Assembly (NCBI GenBank): GCA_016721865.1
Contig: JADKHF010000001.1
Coordinates: 30,355 to 94,354, forward strand
From: Nitrosomonas sp.
Lineage (GTDB): Bacteria > Pseudomonadota > Gammaproteobacteria > Burkholderiales > Nitrosomonadaceae
Direction of reading: 5' to 3'
DNA length: 64,000 bases
The position numbers and the translations under genes were made by a program. How positions within the stretch are numbered: the first letter of the stretch is position 1; every line of letters starts with the position of its first letter. Positions 35,473 through 45,810 of this stretch are shown here, in pieces. The notes beneath the pieces were generated by a model that saw only the letters and a program-made list of their open reading frames with translations, did not search any database and was not told the DNA's origin.

Positions 35473-38093
35473 CTACGAAAGAGCAGCGTCAAGCTGCTCG
35501 AGAGCGGTCACGATTTCGTTTACTGTTTTCTGATCGAATTCAGGCAAATCAGTTTCATCGTGCGTACCTTTATTGAAATAAATCCATGGGGGCTGCTTGG
35601 CTTCCGTACCCAACACCTTTGAGAGTGAGCATATTATTTGTGCTTTGTTTGGAATGTCTGCTTTTGAGGAATTGAACTTCGATTTCAGATTGTCAGCAAG
35701 TGACCTTAAATCCCAAGGCTGATCTGGTGCTCGCCTAGATACGCTTATTAGCTTGTCAGATTTATCGCTATGCTTGCCGTAGTGATGCCACGCTTTTTCA
35801 CATAAGTTTTCTAGACCTCGACGAGCGGACATAAGCGAGTCACGATATTCTCCTGTGCCGTATAGTTCCCGAGCTACCAACACATAATTTTTTGGTCTTT
35901 TCAAGGAATTAACCTGAATATGATGCTGGCCATCTTTTGCACCAAAAATATACGACTCAGATTCGTTTGCTGCCTCTTTGCCAATGAGTTGATGCGTACT
36001 GTTGAAAAATTCCTCTCCGTGAATAGCGAGAATAATCTGTTTGTCTTTAAAGAAATCATCGACAAACAGCGTTTCACGGATCGCTCGGCGATGCTCATCG
36101 TCAATGGCATTCACCGGGTCGTCAAAAATCAAAACAGGGCAATTTTCTTTGATGTTCTTCGCCAACAGTATCGCCAGGCCCATACAGCGAATATGCCCCT
36201 CACTAAAAACATGCAAGGCATCGAAATAACGAGTCGCATCAGTTTGAAATGAAATTTTCAAGCGCTCATTTTGCGCCAAGGGCAGCCGGACAGATGCCAA
36301 CTTTTCACTGGGTAAATCGTTTCGGTTAAAGGCATTGTAAAGTTCAACGACTTTTCGCCCAAATCAGCAACCAACCGCGCTGGCAAGTTGTTTTTGTAAT
36401 CGTTTAATTTGACTACAAAGCTGCTATAGGCATTGGCGATGGTTTTGTTTTTTATAATAACCGTAGTTTCTGCCGCTGCTTCTGCAATCAGTTTCGCGTT
36501 TGCTGTTTCAAAATTGGCGATAACCTCATTTGCCGACGTGATGGCGGCGTTGGCGGTGGTTCGGCGTGTCTGCAGTTGGGTGATTCTCGTGTCAAATTCA
36601 CGTAATTTTGTAAGTTGCTGCTGCTTAATTGTGCGCTGTTGCGCGGCTTGCTCTATCGCTTGGTCGGCTTCTTCGAGTTGTCGAACTTGGGTTTTCAGGT
36701 GCTGCCATGGGGTAAAACCGTCATTCAAAGTTTGATGCAAAGAATCCCACCAGCCGCCATTGGCGGAGCTAACTGATGAAACATGGTAAGCGGATAGCGC
36801 GTTATTTGACGGGAAGCGCGCAGTACAGGTGACCACTACTTGTAAAAGTGAACTCAGCGATTGGTGGATCGTGTTATTGAGTTGTCGCAGTTCCTCTTGC
36901 AATTGTGCCAAATACTGAAGTTTTTTCAGCTCATCGCTGGCGTGCGCATAAGGGTTTACGACGACTTGCTGCAATGAGGTTTTGCAAGCGGGGCAATGTG
37001 CTGGGCTGCTGGGTTGCACTTGGCTAACAGCTTCGTACAACTGCTTAAACGATACTTGCTGGCCGGCTTCTGACAGTGCTTGTTGTATGGCACTAATGCT
37101 TGCGACATCTTTGCCAATACTTTGTTGCAGCGCTTGCAAGCTTGTGCTAGATAATTGGCTTTTGGTGGCGAGTGGCTGCTGTAGCTCGCTTTCAATGGCT
37201 TTGATTTGCCCGGTATTTTCGTCATCGCCACGCAGCTCCATTACCATTTGCGAAAAGGTGACGCCTTCTCGATATTGGCCTGCCAGAGCAATTTCTTCAG
37301 CATCCAACTTACTCAATTCTTCGGTATTGGTTTTTCGTTGCTGCTCAGAACCCGCAAGAGACTGGCGCTTTCGTATTAATTCCTCCGTCTTTACGCCCAC
37401 TAGATCAATGTATTTGCCAATCTCAGGGCTGAAGTTACGCACAAATTCATTAAAGGAATCTAAGCCAAACAAAGTTGAAATAAGCTCGGTTTGCTTGGCA
37501 GGCGTTTGTGCGGCGATGCGCGAAAAACTATCAATACGGTTCTTTTCTACAAAACAGAAGCGATACGCCGCTTCGTTGGCCTGCACCGCCACTTCCTGCC
37601 CTTGGCTATCCGTTGCCCAAATCTCAGGGCTGGTAAAAGTGTTGGTGTGGGCATTCTTCAGATAGTCGTTTTGTTCGCGAAAGCGTTTGCTTTCGGCCTC
37701 GGTGACGCTGCCCAGTAATCCGTATTCCAATGCCTCACAAAAGCTTGATTTTCCGGTGCCGTTGGGGCCATAAATCAGCACTAATGAACTGGCAAGGTCG
37801 AAATCTTCTTGTTTAGCAAAACCGCGAAAGGGGCCGACGCGAAGGCTTTTTAGCTGGCGAATTGCGTTACTGTTGATTGATGCTTGGGCAGGTACCGGTT
37901 GAATATCCGCACTGATGCTTTCCCAGTTAGCTTGCGCCAATTCGACGAACTTCTTGACTCGCTGACCTTGTGCCGTGGTGAGTGGCACTAATTCATCAAA
38001 ATACTGTAATACAAGGTTTGCTACTTTGCACAATTCTTGTAAATGAGCGTTTGAGAGCGTCTGCAAAAAACGGTGGTATTCAGCCAGAATCAT
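35473..38093 (-). CDS. SMC/RecF-like zinc-hook ATPase with helical C-terminal domain, one frameshift
   Basis: About 873 residues after correcting one A missing from an A run near 36352 (GAAAAGTCG). Domain order: a helical region (1-75), Walker A GPNGTGKSS (109-117), a first coiled coil, CPAC zinc-hook-like motif (367-370), a second coiled coil, then signature-like FSEGHIRCMGLAILLA, Walker B CPVLIFDDPVNAIDDEHR and the H-loop ILAIHGEEF. After the ATPase head lies a domain of about 165 residues with ARRGLENLCEKAW and FNKGTHDETDLPEFD. Rad50/RloC-type architecture suggests DNA sensing linked to an effector. ATG 38093 overlaps the HsdS-like stop by four bases. Not a family I can name. Confidence 0.8.
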
Positions 38094-38686
38094 TGTCTAG
38101 ACTCCGTGGTTAAAGGCACACGCGAAAAATCCAGCTCGCCCTTGAATGCCTGCTGGCTCGACGCGCCATAAATTTTTCCAAGATCAGTAAGGCTTTGCTG
38201 GTAGCGGGATTTGATGCCTTCGATCTTTTCGACGATGGCGGTGAATTGGATTTGGAGTCCAAGCGGTGGTATCGCTACAATAGTCTCTTTCACGTTTTTG
38301 CTACTTATGGTATTTAATCCAGAAGTGGTTTCCCCAGCTCGAAACATCTGCTGCCTTCCGCCAGGCGAATTGATAAATAAACTGGCGTAGAGAGGCATCT
38401 TTTGGGATGAATCAACCCGAACCCGAATAAAATGGTTCTGGTAAACACAGTTTTTGATTGATCCATCCCACACTGCAGCTGTGTAATCCACGTTTCTGCG
38501 TTCCCAATATTTATCTGCGCCGCCCGCGTGCACCCACTCATCGATCTCGGATAACTGGAATTTCCACAGTCGGCCAATCTTGTGCGCAGGCAGGGTCTTG
38601 CGATCGCGCCAGCGGTAGACGGTGTCTTTCACCACGCCCAGGTGCTGGGCAATTTGTTCGGCTGTGACCCGCGGTTCGGTGTTCAT
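38090..38686 (-). CDS. Fusion of an excisionase-type HTH with the C-terminal part of a type I restriction S subunit
   Basis: Residues 1-52 (VTAEQIAQHLGVVKDTVYRW ... LPAHKIGRLWKFQLSEID) form a helix-turn-helix typical of small HTH_17 proteins. From about residue 60, AVWDGSIKNCVYQNHFIRVR, TTSGLNTISSKNVKETIVAI and PPLGLQIQFTAIVEKIEGIK match the second half of an HsdS target-recognition domain and conserved helix. The N-terminal half of HsdS, HsdM and HsdR are absent. A deletion probably joined two genes of a former type I locus in frame. Specificity function is unlikely. Followed directly by the ATPase gene. Confidence 0.82.
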   Translation of the reverse strand: MNTEPRVTAEQIAQHLGVVKDTVYRWRDRKTLPAHKIGRLWKFQLSEIDEWVHAGGADKYWERRNVDYTAAVWDGSIKNCVYQNHFIRVRVDSSQKMPLYASLFINSPGGRQQMFRAGETTSGLNTISSKNVKETIVAIPPLGLQIQFTAIVEKIEGIKSRYQQSLTDLGKIYGASSQQAFKGELDFSRVPLTTESRQ

Positions 38687-38760
38687 GGCATTGGCGCTCA
38701 GGCGTTGACCTTCATGGTTGTCTTAAATCGTTGAAAGTCTAACAGGAGGGCAGTTTGATG

Positions 38761-40010
38761 TGGTCTAATAGACTCGGACACTCCAGTTAAGAGAAAATAA
38801 TCTTAATTGGAGGAAGAAATGGAAACGAGGAAACAATATACAAAGGAATTCAAACTGGATGCAATCAGTCTGGTTCTGGATCAGGGATTGACGATAGCAG
38901 AAGCTGCCAGGAGCTTGGAAATCAGGGCTAACATGCTTGGGCGATGGATCAAGGAGAACGAGGCGGATAATAATGGCCAGGCATTCCGGGGTAATGGAAA
39001 CTGACGCCGGATCAGGGAGAAATTCGGCGACTTAAGATAGAAAACAAACAATTAAAGCTGGAGCGGCAAATATTAAAGGAGGCGGCGGTCTTTTCGCGAA
39101 AGAAACGAAGTGAAGTATTCGTTCATCACCCAAAGAGAAAGACCTGCCCGGTCGGCCTAATGTGTCGGCTATTGGGTGTCAGTCGCAGTGCTTACTATGA
39201 CTATGAACAACGCCGTCGCAATTGCCCGGATGATCTGCATCACAGACAACTGCTTGATGCTGTGAAGAATATTGCAAAATCATGCGATTACACCTATGGC
39301 AGTCGCCGAATGAAACAAGCACTAAATGCCTTAGGCTATTCGATTAGCCGCTGGAAGACGAGAAAACTAATGCGTGAGGCTTTCGTCACTGTCAGGCATC
39401 GGAAGAAATACAAGGTGACGACAGACAGCAATCACCAGTTGCCGGTATTTGAAAACCAATTGAATCGGCAATTTGATGTTGCCAAACCGGATCAAGTTTA
39501 TGTTTGCGATATCACATACATCTGGACACAGAAGGCTGGCTGTATCTGGCAATCGTAATATATTTGTTTTCCAGAAAAGTGGTCGGTTGGAGCATGAGCT
39601 CACGGATGAAAGCAACACTGGTTTGTGATGCATTGCGAATGGCTATCTGGTTGCGCCGGCCACCGCCAGGCCTGATTGTGCATTCAGATCGTGGATCGCA
39701 GTATGCCGGCAAAGCATACCGCAATCTACTGAAAGCATATGGTTTTATTGGCAGCATGAGTCGTCTGGGAAATTGTTGGGATAATGCAGTTGCGGAAAGC
39801 TTCTTTGCAGCCTCAAGCAGGAACGTTGCCAATGGCGGCATTACCAAACCCGCTATGAAGCACAGCAGGACATTTTGCAGTATATCGCCGTGTTTTATAA
39901 CAACCAAAGACTGCATTCATACCTGGATTACAAAAGTCCGAACCAATATGAAGCTGAAGCAGCAAAAACGATGAAAGTTTGTAACTAAGGTGTCCGGTTT
40001 TACTTGACCA
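38761..40010. mobile_element. IS3-family insertion sequence, 1.25 kb
   Basis: The left end TGGTCTAATAGACTCGGACA and the complement of the right end (TGGTCAAGTAAAACCGGACA) form imperfect inverted repeats of the TG...CA type. The element encloses orfA- and orfB-like reading frames on the plus strand. No target duplication is obvious (ATG left, GGT right), suggesting later rearrangement. It marks the right edge of the defence remnant. Confidence 0.85.
38819..39988 (+). pseudogene. IS3-family transposase OrfA/OrfB, frameshifted
   Basis: OrfA starts METRKQYTKEFKLDAISLVL with a helix-turn-helix; a missing A at GGAAACTGACG (near 39000) ends it early, and the other frame continues LTPDQGEIRRLKIENKQLKL. 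OrfB has MCRLLGVSRSAYYDYEQRRR, CDITYIW (first catalytic Asp), IVHSDRGSQYAGKAYRNLL (second Asp) and NCWDNAVAESFF (Glu), with frame breaks near 39535 and 39810, ending at 39988. IS3 elements normally use one programmed frameshift; the extra breaks suggest error or decay. Confidence 0.85.
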
Positions 40011-40106
40011 GGTCAATTTTCTAGCCATAAAAGCCTCCCTAGGTCAGCATTTGCGCATAAGCTCTTGTGTAGGGTGGTTTGAACAGAATCCGGAATACAA
40101 ACCGCC

Positions 40107-40225
40107 TTAAGGAAACCCTAAGTAACTCGCATTTGTCATTCCGAACCCAGTGAGGAATATTTAATAATCAATGCAATAGATTTCTCGCACTTGCTCGAAA
40201 TGACACTGGTTCAGTGTTTCCTTAA
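40107..40225. repeat. Inverted-repeat element, family C, copy 2
   Basis: The ends TTAAGGAAACCCTAAGTAA and GTTCAGTGTTTCCTTAA are inverted relative to each other. The interior (GTGAGGAATATTTAATAATC, then AGATTTCTCGC, then GCTCGAAATGACA) closely matches the element at 9788. It lies at the 3' end of the P-type ATPase gene. Confidence 0.8.
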
Positions 40226-40236
40226 TGTTTTTTCAA

Positions 40237-42950
40237 TCATGATTTGATAGTCTTAAGACGCAGGCGGAGCTGTTTTTCGGTCTCGATGATGGCAAATAGC
40301 GCGACACCAATGCCGATTACCAGCAAACAATCAAGAAAGGGCACTGGTTCTGTGGCAAATATCGCCTGTAGGGGCGGCAGGTAGGTGATGGCAAATTGTG
40401 CCAGGGTAATAATAATTACTGTCAGCCACACCACTTTGGTGCCTCGCACCGCTTTCCAGGTGAGCGATGTATCGTAAATATTGCGGATAAAGAACAGATG
40501 AAAAATTTCCATTATCACCAGCGTATTCACCGCAAGCGTGCGGGCCAGTTCTATGCTGTAGCCACGGTCTATCGCGTAAGTGTAAATTCCATACACGCCA
40601 CACAGGAACAAAATGGATACCAGCACAATGTGCCACACCAGTTCGCCACTGAGCAGCGGCTCTCCTCTTGGGCGCGGCGGGCGGCGCATGGTGTTTTCCT
40701 CGGTTGGCTCGAAAGCAAGTGCAATACCCAATGTAACAGAAGTAATCAGATTGACCCATAAAATTTGAATGGCCGTTATCGGAAGCGTCATGCCAAACAG
40801 CAGAGCCACTATGATGGTCATCGATTCACCTGCGTTGGTAGGCAACGTCCAGCTGATAACTTTCTTGATGTTGTCATAGACCGTGCGCCCTTCACGCACG
40901 GCGCTGGCAATGGAGGCGAAATTATCATCGGCCAGCACGAGTTCCGCTGCTTCCTTGGCGGCTTCGCTGCCTTTTTTGCCCATCGCAATGCCTACATCGG
41001 CACGTTTTAGTGCAGGGGCATCGTTCACTCCATCGCCTGTCATGGCTACTGTCATGCTGTGTGATTGCAGTGCCATGACAAGCCGCAATTTATGCTCCGG
41101 GCTTGTTCGGGCGAAGATGTCGCATTCAAATACAGCTTCTTTCAGTGAGGCATCATTCATTCCATCAAGATCAGCTCCGGTGAGAACCTTGCCGGGGTTC
41201 AGCAGGCCAATTTGTTTGCCGATTGCTGCCGCTGTCATGGCGTGATCGCCAGTGATCATTTTCACGCGAATACCGGCTGTGTGACATTCTGCTACAGCGG
41301 CAATGGCTTCTGCACGCGGTGGATCAATCATCCCGACCATGCCGAGTAGCGTGAGCGTGCTTTCAATATCTGTATGTTCCAGCACGGTATGCTCTGATTG
41401 AACGGGTTTGACAGCGAATGCCAGCACGCGCTGACCGAGAGCGGCGATGCTATCCGCCTTTTCTTGCCAATAAGCTTTGTTCAATGGCTCCACATTCCCG
41501 TCCGCAACCCTTTGAGTTTTGCACATGGCAAGAATCTGCTCCGGCGCGCCCTTGATGAACACAAATGCGCGGTGTTCATGGTCGTGATTCAGCGTTGCCA
41601 TGAAGCGGTGTTTGGCATCAAAAGGAATGGTGTCAGTGCGCGTCCAGGTCGCCTGTTCCTTGCGACTTTCAATGCCTATTTTGCTTGCAAAGGCTAGCAA
41701 TGCACCTTCCATCGGATCGCCTTCCACCGTCCAAACACCCTCATGATCATGCAGCGCTGCGTCATTACACAGGGTTGCAGCACGGGCGAGTTCTTCCAGA
41801 ACGGCATATTCGGCGGGAGAAACTTCGGCATTTGCCAGCAATAGTGTGCCTTGTGGTTCATAGCCGATGCCTTGCAATGTAAAGAGATGCTGGTGCGTCA
41901 GCACCGAGGAAACCATCATCTCATTGCGTGTCAGTGTGCCGGTTTTGTCGGTGCAGATAACCGAAACGGATCCGATGGTTTCAATCGCGGGCAATCGCCG
42001 TACAATGGCATTGCGTCGTGCCATCGACTGCACACCCACCGCCAGCGTGATAGTTAGCACAGCGGGTAAGCCTTCTGGAATCGCCGCGACCGAAAGTCCC
42101 ACCACTGCCATGAACATCTCGGTGAATTCATGGTGGCCGACAAAATAACCATAACCAAGTAAAATCGCGGCAATCAACAGGATGAAGATGGTCAGCCACT
42201 GAGCGAATGCCCCCATCTGCTTTACCAGCGGCGTGGTCAGTGTTTCTACTTCCGACAGCAATCCGCTGATGCGTCCGATTTCGGTGGCAGCGCCTGTGGC
42301 CACCACCACGCCTTTGCCCTGGCCGGAGGTGACCAACGTGCCGGAAAACGCAATACAGGAACGGTCACCTAACGGCGCATCGAAGGGAGCTGGCTCGGTA
42401 TGCTTCTCCACCGGCACGGATTCGCCGGTAAGAATCGCCTCTTGAATCTGCAAACCGTGTGTTTTCAGCAGCCGCAGATCGGCGGAACCTTATCACCTGC
42501 TTCGAGTAAAACAATATCACCAGGCACGAGCTTTCCTCCATCAATACTGTAACGCTCGCCGCCGCGCAGTACCGAGGCATGGGGTGCCAGCATCTGGCGG
42601 ATGGCATCCATTGCCTTTTCTGCCTTTCCCTCCTGGATGAATCCGATGATTGCGTTGGCCAGCACCACCGCCAGAATGACGAAAGTATCGATCCAATGAT
42701 CCAGAGCCGCCGTGATAATTGCGGAACCGAGCAGCACATAAATCAGGATATTGTGGAATTGCAGCAGGAAACGGGTGATGTTGCTGCGTTTCTGCGGCTC
42801 CGGCAGCCGATTAGGACCATGGGTCTTCAGGCGCTCCTCAGCTTCTTGTTGATTCAGGCCTGCAGACGTTGCGCCCAGTTTTTCCAATACCGGATCAATG
42901 CCGATGTCGTGCCAGGAAGACTCCATTATTTTTGTTTTTATTTCCTGCAT
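40237..42950 (-). CDS. PacL-like cation-transporting P-type ATPase, one frameshift
   Basis: This P2-type ATPase of about 904 residues has the N-terminal cation-ATPase domain (AEERLKTHGPNRLPEP), an actuator loop with ILTGESVPVEKH, the phosphorylated DKTGTLTRNEMMVSS, and MTGDGVNDAPALKRADVGIA, with about ten membrane helices. It probably exports calcium or a related cation. The frame breaks near 42475, where CCGCCGAT lacks a G of the expected CCGGCGGAT; restored, it reads GDKVPADLRLLKTHG. The ATG at 42950 (MQEIKTKIMESSW) is preferred; an earlier TTG overlaps the upstream spacer. The usp gene lies just upstream. Confidence 0.88.
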
Positions 42951-43025
42951 GATTGCCCCAAATAAAATCAATAATATAGAACAGTTGGACTGTTCCCCGG
43001 TCTGGCTTCCGCCGCGCCGATACGA

Positions 43026-43461
43026 CTATTTGACGAGCAGCAGGGGCTTCTCGGTAAGGGTGAACAACCTTGCTTGCCACTGATCCGAGCAGCAGATTCT
43101 TTATCGTACCCATGCCGCGTGTACCCATCACAATCAAATCACAGTGATATTCGCGCGAAAAGTCGTTGATGACTTCGGCGGGATTGCCACTACGTATATG
43201 CGCATCGAATGCGATGCCGGCACTCTCGAGGCGCTCCTTCGCGGGCGTCAGTAATGCCAACCCGGCTTCTTCACGCGCTTTATTGATGCGCAGCATGTCT
43301 AAAAGCGGCTCTGTGTTGAAAGCGACTTCGTTGATTTGAACTGGCTCGTGCACGTAGAGTAGATGCACATGCAGCTTGGTTGTATCCATTGTATCCAGTA
43401 CTTCATCGATGGCGCGCTCCGCATTTTCCGAACCATCGAAAGCAATCAGGGCAATAGTCAT
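43026..43461 (-). CDS. Universal stress protein, frameshifted at its end
   Basis: A single UspA domain with IALIAFDGSENAERAIDEVL at the start, HCDLIVMGTRGMGTIKNLLL and GSVASKVVHPYREAP. One missing base in the C run after EAP shifts the frame; corrected, it ends LLLVK at TAG 43026, giving about 145 residues, the usual length. Uncorrected, the frame runs into the P-type ATPase gene, which is not credible. GAAGGATCTC precedes the ATG. Co-transcription with the ATPase is likely. Confidence 0.85.
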
Positions 43462-43639
43462 GATGAGATCCTTCCTCTTGTAAATCCAATTAAATAGATT
43501 GAAACTTTAGCAGGCCTGTTAAATGCTTGCAGAGTGCATAGTGAATTGGCAGATCACGATGTACAGACCACAGAATACCTTTTTGTTACTGCGCATGTAA
43601 TTATCATTAACTTGGAATTACAGTAACACTATCTTTGTA

Positions 43640-43757
43640 TTAAGGAAACTCCGAATAAGTTGATTACACCCATAGTTCGACAAGCTCGCTACGAACGTAA
43701 TCAACACATTGCCGTTCGTCCTGAGCATGTCGAAGGACTTAATCAGAGCTTCCTTAA
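43640..43757. repeat. Inverted-repeat element, family C, copy 3 with a different interior
   Basis: The ends TTAAGGAAACTCCGAATAA and TTAATCAGAGCTTCCTTAA match the family C ends, but the interior (ACGAACGTAATCAACACA, then CGTTCGTCCTGAGCATGTCG) is unrelated to the copies at 9788 and 40107 and resembles another widely dispersed palindromic repeat. Rest of the 43462-43813 gap: no gene seen. Confidence 0.8.
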
Positions 43758-43813
43758 GGAGTTTCTACAGAACTGCTTTTAATTGGAAAAGTATCTGTCG
43801 ATGCAGAATGCAT

Positions 43814-44632
43814 TCAGATTGGTGATTTCAGCATGGCAATCACAGGTTTTGTTTGAGGCCGGATGCCGCGCCATAAGAAGAAGGATTCAGCCGCCTGTTC
43901 CACCAGCATGCCGATGCCGTCAGCCAACTGATGCACACCATTTTGCTGTGCAAATTCAAGAAAGTGTGTGGGTTCATGGCTATACATCAGGTCGTAGGCG
44001 AGGGTAGCCTGCGCCAAAACACTGGCTGGTAATTCGGGTAGTGCATCGTGCAGGCTGGCGGAAGTTGCATTGATGATGATGTCAAAATGTGCATCGGCGA
44101 AATGCATAAAATCGCCCGCGATGCTATTGCCATAAGCATTAAACTGTTCCTGTAGTGCCGCTGCTTTTGCGGGGGTGCGGTTAGCAATTGCCAGCAGTGA
44201 AGGTTTTTGTTGCAGCAGCGGCAGGATGACGCCCCGCGCGGCGCCGCCAGCACCTAGCAGCAATATGCGTTTTTCTGCAAGAGGAATGCCCAGATTGCAC
44301 TCGATGTCGCGTACTAATCCTGCGCCATCGGTGTTATCACCGAGAATTTCATCGTTTTCAAATTTAAGTGTATTGACTGCCCGTGCGATGGTTGCCCGTT
44401 CGGTTAAACGGGTGGCGAGCCGGTAAGCTTCCAGCTTGAACGGCACAGTAACATTCAACCCCTTGCCGCCTTGCTGGCGGAAGCTTTCCACAGCCGCCTG
44501 GAATCCCTCCAATGGCGCCAGGATGGCGTCATATTGCATGGATTGTTTTGTTTGTTGCGCAAAGGTTTTGTGGATCAGGGGTGATTTGCTATGTGATATG
44601 GGATTGCCAATCACGGCATATGAATCAAGCAT
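43814..44632 (-). CDS. aroE: Shikimate dehydrogenase
   Basis: The 272-residue protein has the shikimate-binding IGNPISHSKSPLIHKTF, the catalytic lysine in LNVTVPFKLEAY, the NTDGAG motif and the NADP-binding LLLGAGGAARGV. It reduces 3-dehydroshikimate in aromatic amino-acid synthesis. It lies downstream of the TonB-like gene on the same strand, separated by the element at 44655, which may hold or disrupt its promoter. Intact. Confidence 0.95.
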   Translation of the reverse strand: MLDSYAVIGNPISHSKSPLIHKTFAQQTKQSMQYDAILAPLEGFQAAVESFRQQGGKGLNVTVPFKLEAYRLATRLTERATIARAVNTLKFENDEILGDNTDGAGLVRDIECNLGIPLAEKRILLLGAGGAARGVILPLLQQKPSLLAIANRTPAKAAALQEQFNAYGNSIAGDFMHFADAHFDIIINATSASLHDALPELPASVLAQATLAYDLMYSHEPTHFLEFAQQNGVHQLADGIGMLVEQAAESFFLWRGIRPQTKPVIAMLKSPI

Positions 44633-44654
44633 GGATAGTAAAATCTTTAGTGAT

Positions 44655-44791
44655 GGGCATCTCTGAAAATCCCAATTTCGTTACAACACATTGTTGCTCG
44701 CAAAAATGTTTTCTTTCTATCAGACATATGCTGCGTCACCATTTTTGTTCACCCCCATTATGTTTAGAACTTTGAATTTTTAGAGGCGCCC
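44655..44791. repeat. MITE-like element, family A, copy 2
   Basis: It starts GGGCATCTCTGAAAATCCCA and ends with the complement of GGGCGCCTCTAAAAATTCAA. Internal sequence matches the copy at 5982-6122 over almost its whole length (TTTCGTTACAACACATTGTT, GCGTCACCATTTTTG). Non-coding. It lies between the TonB-like gene and aroE. Confidence 0.8.
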
Positions 44792-44836
44792 TTATGGTTG
44801 AATAAAAACCAGTTCGGTTGCCTGTCAGTACAGTAA

Positions 44837-45754
44837 CTACTGACTCAGCAACATATCCGAAGATGCAAATACCCAGGTGCGGGTAATATGCAGAATATCC
44901 GTATCCTGACTGATGTCCGGTGGAAAAGGCGAAAATCCATTTTGCCCGGCGAGTTTTACAATATTGATGGCGGCTTCATCCAGAATTTTTTCTCCGGATG
45001 AGCGATTGATTTCAATCGACTCCACACTGCCATCCGCCCGGATACTGACGGTAAGCTGTAAGTTGCCATAGAGTTTATCTTTTCTGGCGGCTTCGGGGTA
45101 ATTCAAATTGCCGATGCGTTCTACTTTCATGCGCCAATCCTCGACATAGCGCGCAAAGCGATATTCCTTGGTGCGCGCCCCTACAAATTTGCGTTTCGGA
45201 CGCTTTTGATAGCTATCGTGATCCTGATCAATCTGTGCTCTCAGGCGGGCAATATCAAGACTGCGCAGCAATAAGTCAGAAGGATCCGCTGTGACTTGTT
45301 CGCTTTCGGCCTCGCTCTTGTGTTCACTGGGTTGTTCGATTTGCGGGGTTTCGCTGACAGCAGCCATCAGTTTTTTGGCTTCCTCTTCCAGTTGCTTTAC
45401 TTTTTTCTGGGCTACGTTGGCATCGTTAACCGGCTTGCTTCTTGGCAGTACCGGGAATGGTGTTTTTGCCCGGCGATTGGCATCCGTATTACCGCCGCCG
45501 TCCAGATTATCCTGCGCAAGCAACTCAGTTTCTTTTGGTTTTGTCAGTGTTTTGTTGTTAACAAGTACAACTTCCAGGGATGATGCAATTTTGTCTGATT
45601 TCGGTTGATGAAACTGAAAAGTCACACCAAAAAAAATGATTCCATGCAACAGCAGGGAAGCGACCATCGCCACAAAAATGCGATTGGTCTGGGATGATTG
45701 ATAACTGCCCGTTGCTGCTGGTGGAGTTTTGTGTATTTGAATGGTAATCGCCAA
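44837..45754 (-). CDS. TonB-like energy-transducing protein
   Basis: The 305-residue protein has a single N-terminal membrane anchor (about 27-47, FVAMVASLLLHGIIFFGVTF), a long periplasmic linker with an acidic/lysine-rich helical stretch, and a C-terminal TonB domain (about 215-300: NLNYPEAARKDKLYGNLQLT, SIRADGSVESIEINRSSGEK). TonB passes proton-motive force from ExbBD to outer-membrane receptors. No exbBD or receptor is adjacent; the location beside aroE and an RNase II gene is chromosomal-housekeeping, so it may be the generic or a cell-envelope TonB. Confidence 0.85.
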   Translation of the reverse strand: MAITIQIHKTPPAATGSYQSSQTNRIFVAMVASLLLHGIIFFGVTFQFHQPKSDKIASSLEVVLVNNKTLTKPKETELLAQDNLDGGGNTDANRRAKTPFPVLPRSKPVNDANVAQKKVKQLEEEAKKLMAAVSETPQIEQPSEHKSEAESEQVTADPSDLLLRSLDIARLRAQIDQDHDSYQKRPKRKFVGARTKEYRFARYVEDWRMKVERIGNLNYPEAARKDKLYGNLQLTVSIRADGSVESIEINRSSGEKILDEAAINIVKLAGQNGFSPFPPDISQDTDILHITRTWVFASSDMLLSQ

Positions 45755-45810
45755 AAGGTCAAACCTTGAAAATTAAGTTTAAGCTAATTCATGCAATTAT
45801 ATTATTCTAG

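Noticed and set aside
34813..38686. A functional type I restriction-modification system
   Set aside because: HsdM, HsdR and the first half of HsdS are absent, so only a remnant exists.
38761..40010. Composite transposon with the nearby family C element
   Set aside because: Only one IS3 copy is present and the flanks show no target duplication.
43026..43461. Usp with an unusual long C-terminal tail
   Set aside because: The tail results from a one-base frameshift; the corrected frame ends at the usual length.
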